In this document: positions 1 through 7,441 of the stretch, piece by piece
Layout: the number at the start of each line of letters is the position of its first letter
Numbering within the stretch: the stretch's first letter is position 1
DNA from: Gemmobacter sp.
GTDB taxonomy: Bacteria; Pseudomonadota; Alphaproteobacteria; Rhodobacterales; Rhodobacteraceae
Direction of reading: 5' to 3'
Length of the DNA stretch: 21,434 bases
Assembly: GCA_030656535.1 (NCBI GenBank)
Contig: JAUSPL010000233.1
Coordinates: 1-21,434, forward strand
Notes under the pieces: generated by a model
Seen by the model: the letters and a program-made list of their open reading frames with translations, nothing else
Database searches by the model: none
Told to the model about the DNA's origin: nothing
Program-made: the position numbers and the translations under genes

Positions 1-662
1 GACTCGTCGGTCAGGACGTGCTCCCCGTCGCGCAGCACCGTAACCCGGTCGGCGATGCGCAATGATTCCTCCAGCGCGTGGCCGATGAAGATGATCGACA
101 CCCCGCGCGCCTTCAGCCGTTCGATCAGCGCAAAAAAGTGCGAGACCTCTTCAGGCGTCAGCGAGGCGGTTGGTTCGTCAAAGATGATGACCTTGGCATT
201 CTGCCGCACCGCGCGGGCGATTTCGACCATCTGTTTCTTGGCCGCCCCCAGCGTGGCAACGGTTGCCCAAGGATCGACCAGAAAGTTCAGCGACCCCATC
301 AGCTGCTGCGCCGCGATGTATTTTCCCCGCAGGCGGTTGAAGAATTTCTCGTCGCCCAGAAACACATTCTGCGCCACGGACATCGACGGCACGAGCGAGT
401 TTTCCTGAAACACCATCGCAACACCCGCCGCCAGCGCTTCGGACGGGGTGGCGAAATTGACCGGGCGGCCTTCAAACGACACTTCGCCGCTGGTGCGCTG
501 GGTGACGCCGGCCAGAATCTTGGTCAGTGTTGATTTACCGGCACCGTTTTCACCCAATAGCGCGTGCACCTCGCCCCGCCGCAGAGTGAAGTTGACTTTG
601 CTGATCGCCGGGATGCCGCGGTATTCCTTGGTCACGCCGACCATTTCGATGATGCTGTCCAT
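1..662 (-). CDS. Sugar-type ABC transporter ATP-binding protein (RbsA/MglA-like), 3' end outside window
   Basis: My translation of the minus strand from the ATG at 662 gives 220 residues of a CUT2-family ATPase that runs off the window. It would power the two permeases upstream from the cytoplasmic face. Visible motifs are Walker A GENGAGKST (37-45), Q-loop glutamine in VFQEN (86), Walker B VIIFDEP (158-164) and the H-loop histidine in IFIGHALEE (195). RbsA-type proteins are about 500 residues with two nucleotide-binding domains, so more than half, including domain 2, is missing here. The signature, normally like LSxGQ/LSIGD, reads LGAAKKQ (138-144), which is atypical. The ATG overlaps the TGA of the upstream propeller gene by one base (TGATG), implying translational coupling. 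Family assignment is firm; substrate is unknown. Confidence 0.93.
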   Translation of the reverse strand, partial: MDSIIEMVGVTKEYRGIPAISKVNFTLRRGEVHALLGENGAGKSTLTKILAGVTQRTSGEVSFEGRPVNFATPSEALAAGVAMVFQENSLVPSMSVAQNVFLGDEKFFNRLRGKYIAAQQLMGSLNFLVDPWATVATLGAAKKQMVEIARAVRQNAKVIIFDEPTASLTPEEVSHFFALIERLKARGVSIIFIGHALEESLRIADRVTVLRDGEHVLTDE

Positions 663-1747
663 CAGCCGTTCCCCCCAAGGTCGAGCGCAAATACGATGTC
701 GCCGCCGGTTGACGCGGCGACAATCCGGTCGCCGATCACCGCGCAGGACGAAATGCCGTGGCGCGTGCCATCGGCCCGGCTGTGAAAGCTGCGCAGCGGG
801 CCAAAATCGGGGGCAAGTTGCACAATCAACCCATAAGACCGGGACGGGGCCCAAGGCTTGATCATGGCAAGTTTCTTGAGCGTGCCGCCCTGCAACGGTT
901 CATAGTAACTTTGCATCGGGCGCAGGCTTGGCGAGATCCAGTATTCGGGTTCGATTTCGGCCATCATCCGGTCGCGGTAGGCAGGTTCGCGCATCACCAG
1001 TTCGGTCAGCCGGCGGCGCGGGGCAAACAGGCAGACAAAATATCCGCTGTCGCCGGATGCGGTTATGCCGCCAGGATAGGCCGGAAGGTCGGTCAGCACC
1101 GGGTCGGATGCCGCGCCGGGGCGCACCACCACAAGCTGCGACCGCCACGCCTCCGACACCAGCACCCTGTCACCGCCAAGTGCCACAAGCCCGCGTGGCC
1201 ACGCCAGATTGCGCGCTAGGCACCGGCCAGCGCCGCCGCGCAGATCCACCGCCCAGACCGACCCCGTGGCGCCCCGCGTCAGCAAATCGTGCCGCCATTC
1301 CGATGCGCCATGGCGGTCAGAGCCATTGGCGATAAGCAGGGTATCCGCATCCTGAAACGCCAGCGCAACCGGGCAGGTGATTGCAAGTGCCGCCGACGCG
1401 ACCAGCCGCTTGCCGTCATGCGGGCCGCCTGCAATCAGCACCTCGCCACTGGCAAGCCCGGTCGCCATTGCTTCGCCATAGGCTGCAAGCGCGGTCACGT
1501 CGGCGCTGTGGTGGGCCACAAGCCCCGGCGCACCGCCGGGGGAAAAACCCAGCACGTCGCACCCGGACGAAAACCTGACCTGCGCCCCAACCGCGACGAT
1601 GTTGTCCGGCGCAGGCCACTCGAACAACGGCTCGGCCTGATCCAGTTCAGTATTGGGGCGTAGCGCCCCGTCCATCGGTGGCACGGTGATGGCGTATTCA
1701 CCTGCACCGCGAAACCCGTCGTACCAATCCTTCAGCCGCCCCAACAT
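662..1747 (-). CDS. Stand-alone SMP-30/strictosidine-synthase-like beta-propeller protein, probable degenerate paralogue
   Basis: This 361-residue protein has no signal peptide or membrane segment, so it is probably cytosolic. It aligns by eye with the propeller half of the upstream permease fusion, for example AYPGGITASGDSGYF against GYPDNINRSSDGHYW and PAYRDRMMAEIEPEYW against PAFRKKMVDRIPHDEW. The three positions expected to hold metal in SMP-30-like propellers appear replaced: EGP becomes PAP (45-47), FPNG becomes WPRG (183-186), and YPDN becomes YPGG (224-227). A lactonase activity is therefore doubtful; a structural, sensing or regulatory role is possible but inferred. I chose the ATG at 1747 because it overlaps the fusion gene's stop as TGATG; the frame stays open to 1810 but that extension lies inside the upstream gene. 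It sits between transporter genes of one operon. Confidence 0.8.
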   Translation of the reverse strand: MLGRLKDWYDGFRGAGEYAITVPPMDGALRPNTELDQAEPLFEWPAPDNIVAVGAQVRFSSGCDVLGFSPGGAPGLVAHHSADVTALAAYGEAMATGLASGEVLIAGGPHDGKRLVASAALAITCPVALAFQDADTLLIANGSDRHGASEWRHDLLTRGATGSVWAVDLRGGAGRCLARNLAWPRGLVALGGDRVLVSEAWRSQLVVVRPGAASDPVLTDLPAYPGGITASGDSGYFVCLFAPRRRLTELVMREPAYRDRMMAEIEPEYWISPSLRPMQSYYEPLQGGTLKKLAMIKPWAPSRSYGLIVQLAPDFGPLRSFHSRADGTRHGISSCAVIGDRIVAASTGGDIVFALDLGGNG

Positions 1748-3864
1748 CACTTTGCCCCCCAGTAATCGGCCATACCCGTCCAGGTCGGGTCTGCACCGGG
1801 GATTTTCCATTTGCCGATGCGGTTGTTGAGCGAACCACCAAGGTAGAGGTACCCCTTGTGTTCACGCATCGATGTGATCATCGGGTGGTTCACACCCTTG
1901 GAATCCCACAGACACTCCAACACCTTGCCCGTTTCGTCGAACTTGATGACGCAACCTGCATTCATGTTGGGGTAAAGCCATTCGTCGTGTGGAATGCGGT
2001 CCACCATCTTCTTGCGAAACGCGGGCATGCGCTGTGCAAGGTCAAACGCCGGGGCGCGCATGCCAACAAAGGCGCACCAGTAGTGCCCGTCGGAAGAGCG
2101 GTTAATGTTGTCGGGATAACCGGGCAACGCAGGCATCACCGGGTCCACCTTGCCTTTGCGCGGGCCTTCCAGCCAGAAGCGCGAAATCTTGCACGGCCAA
2201 GTTTCGGCATAAAGAATCGACTTGCCGTCATGCGCCACGCAGATGCCGTTGGGGAACATCAGCTTGGGCAAGACCGTACGTGTTGTATCTGACGCCGGAT
2301 CATAGCAGATGATCCGCCCGTTGCCCCGGCTTTCCAGCGCGTCGATCATCCACTCGTCGGTGTTGAACCGGATGGTGGCTTCGGAGAAGTAAATTTTGCC
2401 ATCCGGCGCAATGTCCAGATCGTCGGCAAAGCGCATCCGGCTATCGTCGATCACCGACAACAGGCTGCGGTTCGTTTCGTCGGTTAGTTTGCGCACTTCG
2501 CGTTGCGGAGTGATCTGATACAGCCCCATCCCCGATACGCAGACATTGAGGTTGCCATTGCGGTCAAACGCCATGCCCAGCGGGTGACCACCGATATGGC
2601 CGTAAACCTCCCACCGCTTATGGTCAGGCCCGAAGAACCGAATCACATCCCCATGCCGAGACCCACAATAAAGGTTGTCATCATTGTCCAGAATGACATC
2701 CTCGGGGCCTTCGACTTCCTCCAGCCCGATCAGCGTCACATCGGCCAGCCGGTTGTTGTCGCGGTAGTCGGACGTCGCGTCGATGCGGCCGATCTCGGGC
2801 AAGCGCAGATAGCCCGGCGAGACATAGACCTTGGCCAGCACCTTGAAGCGGTTCTTGAGCCACTTCACGTCGATCGCAACGGCCAGCAGCAACAGCAGCC
2901 CAAGCACCAGTGTGTTGGCACCCGACCGCAGGCCAAGCCGGATTAGCGAGCTTTGGATGACAATGACGATCAGCGCCCCAAGCAGCGCCTTGGCGATGGA
3001 CCCGCGGCCCCCACCTAGGCTGACGCCACCCAGCACCGCGGCGGTCAGGGCCGACACCTCCAGCCCGATACCGGTATCGCTGCCTGCAGCGCCCAGCCGC
3101 GAGGCGTAGAACACGCCGGCGGCGGCGGCCAACGTGCCCGAAAGGACATAGGTGTAAAACACCGTCCGACGCACGGAGATGCCTGCGTTGAACGCCGACC
3201 GGCGCGACCCGCCAACCGCCTGAATGCGCCAGCCGATGCCCAGCCGGGTCAGCATGACATGCGCCAGAACGCCGATGGTCGCCGCCACAACGAAACTGAC
3301 CGGCACGCCGAACAGATCGCCGTTCCCGATGAAATCCCAGGCGTCGGAGAGCCGCATCGCCATCGAAACCTCGACCTGATAGTTCAGCACGAGGGTATCA
3401 AACGTCGCGCGCACCATGATCAGCGTGACCAGCGTGGTCAAAAACGCCCGCAACCGCAGGAACCCGATGAGAAAGCCGTTCAGCGCCCCGATTAGCGCCC
3501 CGATCAGCAATGCTGTGACGATCACAACGGCGACCGGCAGTTCAAAGTAGTTGAACATCGCCAGCGAACAGAACGTCGACAGGGCAAAAGTTGCGCCGAC
3601 GCTCAGGTCGATGCCACCGGCCATCATCACGATGGTCATGCCGAACACGACCAAAAGCAGCTCGCCGATCTGGCGCCCGTTGTCGCTCAGGCTGTAGGGG
3701 GCAAACAGATCTTCAATGAAAAAGCTGAAAAAGCCGACCGACGTGACAAGGATCAGAAACGGAATTGCGTTGTCTATCCAGTTTTTCGCCAGCACCTCGC
3801 CGACTAGATGGTCGGGGAACAGGCGGTATCTCCAGCGCGAATAGAATTCCGACGGTTGCGACAT
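1747..3864 (-). CDS. ABC transporter permease fused to C-terminal strictosidine-synthase/SMP-30-like beta-propeller
   Basis: A 705-residue two-part protein. Residues 1 to about 345 are an RbsC-type (BPD_transp_2) permease with many hydrophobic segments and the family motifs GGIDLSVG (83-90) and GGVSLGGGRGS (279-289). After the last hydrophobic segment (319-331) comes the basic stretch VKWLKNRFKVLAK (333-345), which by the positive-inside rule places the rest in the cytoplasm. Residues about 365-705 form a propeller of the strictosidine-synthase-like/APMAP/SMP-30 type: VEGPEDV (384-390), FADDLDIAPDGKIYFSEA (479-496), FPNGICVAHDGK (537-548), GYPDNINRSSDG (582-593). The probable metal ligands E385, N539 and D585 are present. 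The usual permease is about 330 residues, so this is a fusion. The reading frame is continuous across the junction. It may couple import to hydrolysis or sensing of a lactone or sugar derivative; this is inference. Confidence 0.9.
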   Translation of the reverse strand: MSQPSEFYSRWRYRLFPDHLVGEVLAKNWIDNAIPFLILVTSVGFFSFFIEDLFAPYSLSDNGRQIGELLLVVFGMTIVMMAGGIDLSVGATFALSTFCSLAMFNYFELPVAVVIVTALLIGALIGALNGFLIGFLRLRAFLTTLVTLIMVRATFDTLVLNYQVEVSMAMRLSDAWDFIGNGDLFGVPVSFVVAATIGVLAHVMLTRLGIGWRIQAVGGSRRSAFNAGISVRRTVFYTYVLSGTLAAAAGVFYASRLGAAGSDTGIGLEVSALTAAVLGGVSLGGGRGSIAKALLGALIVIVIQSSLIRLGLRSGANTLVLGLLLLLAVAIDVKWLKNRFKVLAKVYVSPGYLRLPEIGRIDATSDYRDNNRLADVTLIGLEEVEGPEDVILDNDDNLYCGSRHGDVIRFFGPDHKRWEVYGHIGGHPLGMAFDRNGNLNVCVSGMGLYQITPQREVRKLTDETNRSLLSVIDDSRMRFADDLDIAPDGKIYFSEATIRFNTDEWMIDALESRGNGRIICYDPASDTTRTVLPKLMFPNGICVAHDGKSILYAETWPCKISRFWLEGPRKGKVDPVMPALPGYPDNINRSSDGHYWCAFVGMRAPAFDLAQRMPAFRKKMVDRIPHDEWLYPNMNAGCVIKFDETGKVLECLWDSKGVNHPMITSMREHKGYLYLGGSLNNRIGKWKIPGADPTWTGMADYWGAK

Positions 3865-3903
3865 GGACAGACGGTCCTTATTGGGGGCGCGGATGGTTTT
3901 GGT

Positions 3904-3930
3904 CGGGCCGCACCGGTCTGGCGCGGCCCG
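3904..3930 (-). other. GC-rich stem-loop between ABC binding-protein gene and permease-propeller gene
   Basis: CGGGCCGC (3904-3911) pairs perfectly with GCGGCCCG (3923-3930), leaving an 11-base loop. It lies just after the binding-protein stop codon at 3943 and before the next start at 3864, and no T-run follows on the minus strand. Hairpins of this kind after binding-protein genes are known to protect upstream mRNA and reduce downstream expression, giving excess binding protein. Function here is inferred. Confidence 0.55.
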
Positions 3931-3942
3931 GTTGCTACAGTG

Positions 3943-4968
3943 TCAGAAGCCGTTGCGCTTGACACGTTCCAGATCCCAGCACATGCCGTCCTTGTAGTTG
4001 TCCTTGGTGATCGCAACGCTCGGGGTATAGACGCCGAACGGCTTTTTGCCGGTTTCCGCCGGCGGGTTCTGCAGCATCGACGTCACGACCGATGCAAGGG
4101 CAAACCCCACATCTTCGGCCTCATAGCTGACGACCGACGCGAAGTTGCCGTTTTCGATGTTGTCGCAGGATGATTTCTTTTCACCGCCGCCCGAGCTTAC
4201 GATCTGCACCTTGCCTTGCAGCCCGGCTTCCTTGACCGCGGCGGCAACGCCCATGTCCATCACTTCCCACATGCCGAGGAACCCGCACAGATCGGGGTGC
4301 TGCTTGAGCACGGTCGATGCCACCGCCTTGGCCTTGGTGGAATCGTAGTCCGCAGGCTGGTCGGCAACGATTTCCAGGCCCGGATACTGCGCCCAGAAAT
4401 CATCCATCGACTTGCGTACGATGTAGTTCGCCGGAGAGGTCAGCACCCCTTGCACGATGGCGATCTTGCCGTTGCCGCCATTCGCTGGTGCGCAATATTT
4501 GTGAATTTCCTCGACCATCAACCGGGCGCTGTCATACCAGTTGGCACCGACATAGGCGTCGCCGGTGTTGGGCGATTTCATGTTGACCTGCACCACCGGA
4601 ATCCCGGCATCGGCGGCCTTTGTCACCAGACGGGCCCAAGCCTGAACCTCGGCCGGGTGGATGACCAGAAGATCGACCTTTTCCCCGATCAGCTGGTTGA
4701 TGGCCTGTGCACCGCTTTGCACGTTCCAGCTGGATTCCCGCACGACTATTTCATAGCCGAACCGCTTGGCATCCCGTTCCAGCGCGGCCAGCCAGACCTG
4801 CCCAAGGTCGATCCCCATGGACAGCGGCACAAAGCCCACACGCTTGCCCTTGAGCATTTCTCGCGTGCTCTTGACCTGACCGTCATCCCATTCCTCGGCA
4901 ACCACGCCTGTGGCGCAAAGCCCGATCAGCGCCGTCGCCGCCAAGACCCGTTTCAGAAACGTCCGCAT
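3943..4968 (-). CDS. Periplasmic sugar-type ABC substrate-binding protein (RbsB-like)
   Basis: The 341-residue protein starts with a Sec signal peptide (basic MRTFLKR, hydrophobic core, predicted cleavage after GVVA at residue 24), so the mature protein is periplasmic. The rest fits the Peripla_BP_4/ribose-binding-protein fold: GKRVGFVPLSMGIDLGQVW near the start of the mature protein, INQLIGEKVDLLVIHPAE and AGIPVVQVNMKSP in lobe one, then IAIVQGVLTSP and a second lobe. It captures the ligand and delivers it to the two permeases encoded on either side. The start is an ATG at 4968 preceded by GGAGGAA. It lies 43 bp after the first permease gene. Several cysteines are present in the mature part and could form disulfides. 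The ligand is unknown; a sugar, polyol, sugar acid or lactone would fit the family and the neighbouring propellers. Confidence 0.92.
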   Translation of the reverse strand: MRTFLKRVLAATALIGLCATGVVAEEWDDGQVKSTREMLKGKRVGFVPLSMGIDLGQVWLAALERDAKRFGYEIVVRESSWNVQSGAQAINQLIGEKVDLLVIHPAEVQAWARLVTKAADAGIPVVQVNMKSPNTGDAYVGANWYDSARLMVEEIHKYCAPANGGNGKIAIVQGVLTSPANYIVRKSMDDFWAQYPGLEIVADQPADYDSTKAKAVASTVLKQHPDLCGFLGMWEVMDMGVAAAVKEAGLQGKVQIVSSGGGEKKSSCDNIENGNFASVVSYEAEDVGFALASVVTSMLQNPPAETGKKPFGVYTPSVAITKDNYKDGMCWDLERVKRNGF

Positions 4969-5011
4969 GTCTCAGTTCCTCCCGTTTTGGGCCGAATGAA
5001 GTCCGGCCGGT

Positions 5012-5992
5012 CTAGATGTCGCCCTGCTGCGAAGTCTGTTCGTCGCGCGGGTTGAAGACGCTGTCGGCGATGATCGCGATCAGCAGGATGGCGCCCTTGA
5101 CGATGTTCTGTGCGGTGTAGGGCATGTTCAGCATGGTCATCCCGTTGAGCAGCACGCCGATCATGACGGTGCCGACCAGCACGTTGCGCACGCTGCCGCG
5201 CCCGCCCGACAGCGAAATCCCCCCGATCACCGCAATCAGGATCACGTCGTAGACCAGCGTGGAATTGACGACCCGTGTGTTCATGGAATCCACGGCCATG
5301 GCCGTGACCAGACCTGCGGTAAACGCGATGATGGCCGTCAGCACATATTGCGCCAGCATCATGGGGCGCACCGGAATACCTGCCACACGCGCGGCCTTGG
5401 GGTTGTCGCCCATCGCGAACAAATAGCGGCCAAAGACCGTGCGATGCAGGATCCAGTACAGCACCACCACAACAACCGCGAGGCTGATCACCGAATTGGG
5501 CACACCGAACGTGCGCCCCGACCCGATAGAGGCGAGCCAGCCGATCGACCCGGGTACAAAAACCACATCGGTATCCACCAGAAAGAACTGCCCGAACCCT
5601 GCAACGGCAGTGCCAGAGGCGAGCGTGGCAAAAATGGCGGGAATTTCGACATAGGCGATCAACACACCGTTGATCAGCCCGACGAGCACCGCAAACCCCA
5701 GCCCGAACAAAAGCGACAGCGGCAGGTTGGCGTCCTGATTGAACAGCGTCAGCGCCCAGGCGACCGAATAGGCCATGACGGCAACAACCGACAGGTCAAT
5801 CCCCCGCCCGATGATCGACATGGCCATGCCCACCCCGAGGATCCCCAGAACCGACACGTTCTGCACGATCGACAGAATGTTGTCGGCCTGCAGAAAGCGG
5901 TCGATGGAGATGGAAAAGGTCAGAAACATCACCACTGTCAACAAAAGCACGATCCGCTCTTGTGTCAGGTTCAGCAGGCCTTTGCGCGTCAT
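5012..5992 (-). CDS. Sugar-type ABC transporter permease (RbsC-like)
   Basis: A 326-residue, highly hydrophobic protein of the BPD_transp_2 family and first gene of the ABC operon. It carries GRGIDLSV and GGISLSGGRGS, the two short motifs typical of RbsC-type permeases, and spans the membrane about eight to ten times. It is of normal family length and has no extra domain, unlike the second permease (1747-3864), with which it probably forms a heterodimeric channel. The start codon is ambiguous: GTG at 5995 and ATG at 5992 are adjacent in frame (GTGATG), and GGGGAGG lies upstream at a spacing suitable for either; I chose the ATG. A candidate promoter is at 6020-6048. Confidence 0.92.
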   Translation of the reverse strand: MTRKGLLNLTQERIVLLLTVVMFLTFSISIDRFLQADNILSIVQNVSVLGILGVGMAMSIIGRGIDLSVVAVMAYSVAWALTLFNQDANLPLSLLFGLGFAVLVGLINGVLIAYVEIPAIFATLASGTAVAGFGQFFLVDTDVVFVPGSIGWLASIGSGRTFGVPNSVISLAVVVVVLYWILHRTVFGRYLFAMGDNPKAARVAGIPVRPMMLAQYVLTAIIAFTAGLVTAMAVDSMNTRVVNSTLVYDVILIAVIGGISLSGGRGSVRNVLVGTVMIGVLLNGMTMLNMPYTAQNIVKGAILLIAIIADSVFNPRDEQTSQQGDI

Positions 5993-6019
5993 CACTTGAG
6001 CCTCCCCGGATCTGCAGTG

Positions 6020-6048
6020 ACCTTACGTCCGACCTATTTAAATATCAA
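6020..6048 (-). promoter_or_regulatory. Candidate sigma70-type promoter of the ABC transporter operon
   Basis: On the minus strand TTGATA (6043-6048) and TAAGGT (6020-6025) are separated by 17 bases. The -35 is one base from TTGACA; the -10 is weak. Transcription would begin near 6013, giving a leader of about 20 bases before the ATG at 5992. It sits in a strikingly AT-rich patch (TATTTAAATAT) within an otherwise GC-rich window, which supports a promoter region even if the exact boxes are uncertain. Confidence 0.45.
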
Positions 6049-6061
6049 CCATTCTTTACGT
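6021..6061 (-). repeat. Pair of ACGTAA(A/G)G direct repeats flanking the ABC promoter core
   Basis: Minus-strand ACGTAAAG (6054-6061) and ACGTAAGG (6021-6028) are direct repeats that differ at one base and start 33 bp apart, close to three helical turns. One lies just upstream of the candidate -35 and the other overlaps the candidate -10. This arrangement would suit a regulator binding one DNA face, but two short copies can arise by chance. Confidence 0.35.
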
Positions 6062-6085
6062 ATGACTAATTGAATCTTGCGCGGA

Positions 6086-6109
6086 CCACCCGGCATATCG
6101 GCCGGGTGG
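6086..6109 (-). terminator. Hairpin terminator after TRAP permease gene
   Basis: CCACCCGGC (6086-6094) and GCCGGGTGG (6101-6109) form a perfect 9-bp stem with a 6-base loop, starting 9 bp beyond the DctM stop codon (6119-6121). A further GCG/CGC can pair with a 2-base bulge. There is no clean U-run, only AT-rich sequence about 8 bases later, so it may be a weak intrinsic terminator or an mRNA 3'-end stabiliser separating the TRAP and ABC operons. Confidence 0.55.
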
Positions 6110-6118
6110 CGCAGGGGT

Positions 6119-7426
6119 TCAGCCGAATATTCCGGGCAGGAACATGATGATCTGCGGCCACACGATCAACATGGTCACCACCACCAGATCGGCAACCAGA
6201 AACCACATCACCCCGCGAAAGATCGTGCCGGTCGATGCAAGATCACCCACCACGCTTTTGATGACAAAGACGTTCAGCCCGATGGGCGGGGTGATCATCC
6301 CCACCTCCAGAAACTTGGTCAGCAGGATGCCGAACCAAACCATGTCCACCCCTGCCGTTTTCAGGATCGGCAGCAGGATGGGCAAGGTCAGCAGCATGGC
6401 CCCGATGGGTTCAAGGAACATCCCCAGCACCAGATAGATCAGCGCGATTCCGATCATCAGCAACAACGGGTCGGCCCCGAACCCGTTGACCACCGATGCC
6501 AACTGCCCGCCCGCCCCGCTCAGCGCCATAAACCGCGACAACAAGCTGGCACCAATTGCGATGATAAACAGCGAGGCAGAGGTCAGCAGCGTTTCGATCA
6601 GCGCGTTCTTCAGCACCTCCCACGTCAACGACCGTTTGAGTATGGCGATGACCATCGAAAGCGATGCCCCGATAGCCCCTGCCTCAGTCGCGGAGAACAC
6701 GCCCGAAAACAGCCCGCCGAACACCCCGGCAATCAGCAGCAGCACCGGCCAGATTTCCGCCAGCGCGCGCATCCGGGCAGGCAGCGACACGTCTTCAATC
6801 ACCTTGGGGGCCAGCGCGGGGTTCAGCGTGGTGCGGATCACGATGACCGCGACATAGCTGAGCATGGTCAGCAACCCCGCCCCAACCCCGGCCAGAAACA
6901 GTTTGGAAATTGGGACTTGGGCGATGATGCCATACAGAATCATCAAGATCGACGGCGGGATCAGCGCCCCGATGGTGCCCGCCGCCGCGACGGTGCCGGT
7001 AGCCAGCCCAGCGTCATAGCGGTTGCGCATCATTTCCGGCACCGCGATGCGGCCCATGGCGGCGGCACAGGCCACCGACGACCCGGTGACAGCCGCAAAT
7101 CCCGAAGCTCCCAGCACCGCCGCCACCGCAAGCCCGCCGGGCATGCGCGACAGCCACATGCGGGCCGCGTCAAACAACCCCTTGGTCAGCCCGGCGTGAA
7201 AGCAAAAGAACCCCATCAACAGAAACATCGGCACCGAGCTCAGCTGCCAGCTTGCTGCGAAGTTGTAGGGCACCACGCCAAGCGCACCCCATGCGGCCTT
7301 CTCACCCATCAAAATCCAGATACCGCCGAAAGACACCGACAGCAGTGCCACGCCAATCGGCGTGCGTAGCGCGATCAGCGCCAGCAGAACTGCGATACCG
7401 GCATATCCGATCTGAGCATGTGTCAA
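6119..7426 (-). CDS. TRAP transporter large permease (DctM family)
   Basis: A 435-residue, very hydrophobic membrane protein with about a dozen transmembrane segments, the ion-coupled transport subunit of a tripartite ATP-independent periplasmic transporter. The TRAP signature AAAGTIGALIPPSILMILYG lies mid-protein, preceded by GSSVACAAAMGRIAVPEM; length and motifs are typical. The start is a TTG at 7426 (TTG ACA CAT GCT), with AGGAG seven bases upstream; no better ATG exists between it and the DctQ stop at 7442. It is the last gene of its unit, followed by a hairpin at 6086-6109. It works with the DctQ subunit immediately upstream and the periplasmic DctP protein at 8024-9172 to import an organic acid using the sodium or proton gradient. 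The substrate cannot be read from the permease. Confidence 0.95.
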   Translation of the reverse strand: MTHAQIGYAGIAVLLALIALRTPIGVALLSVSFGGIWILMGEKAAWGALGVVPYNFAASWQLSSVPMFLLMGFFCFHAGLTKGLFDAARMWLSRMPGGLAVAAVLGASGFAAVTGSSVACAAAMGRIAVPEMMRNRYDAGLATGTVAAAGTIGALIPPSILMILYGIIAQVPISKLFLAGVGAGLLTMLSYVAVIVIRTTLNPALAPKVIEDVSLPARMRALAEIWPVLLLIAGVFGGLFSGVFSATEAGAIGASLSMVIAILKRSLTWEVLKNALIETLLTSASLFIIAIGASLLSRFMALSGAGGQLASVVNGFGADPLLLMIGIALIYLVLGMFLEPIGAMLLTLPILLPILKTAGVDMVWFGILLTKFLEVGMITPPIGLNVFVIKSVVGDLASTGTIFRGVMWFLVADLVVVTMLIVWPQIIMFLPGIFG

Positions 7427-7441
7427 GGCAGTTCTCCTGTC

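Noticed and set aside
55..861. Several plus-strand open frames of 73-151 codons
   Set aside because: They lie opposite the ABC ATPase and propeller genes, have arginine/proline/histidine-rich composition typical of antisense reading in GC-rich DNA, and show no family motifs.
1748..1810. Upstream extension of the stand-alone propeller gene
   Set aside because: The extra 21 codons lie inside the permease-propeller gene; the TGATG overlap and nearby G-rich ribosome site favour the start at 1747.
4990..5008. Small hairpin between the first ABC permease and the binding-protein gene
   Set aside because: The stem is only 5 bp with a 9-base loop, no stronger than chance in this GC-rich sequence.
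6077..7369. A 430-codon plus-strand open frame
   Set aside because: It is the antisense of the TRAP large permease; its composition (very rich in H, Q, R, P) is a mirror of a hydrophobic membrane protein and no ribosome site or domain is evident.
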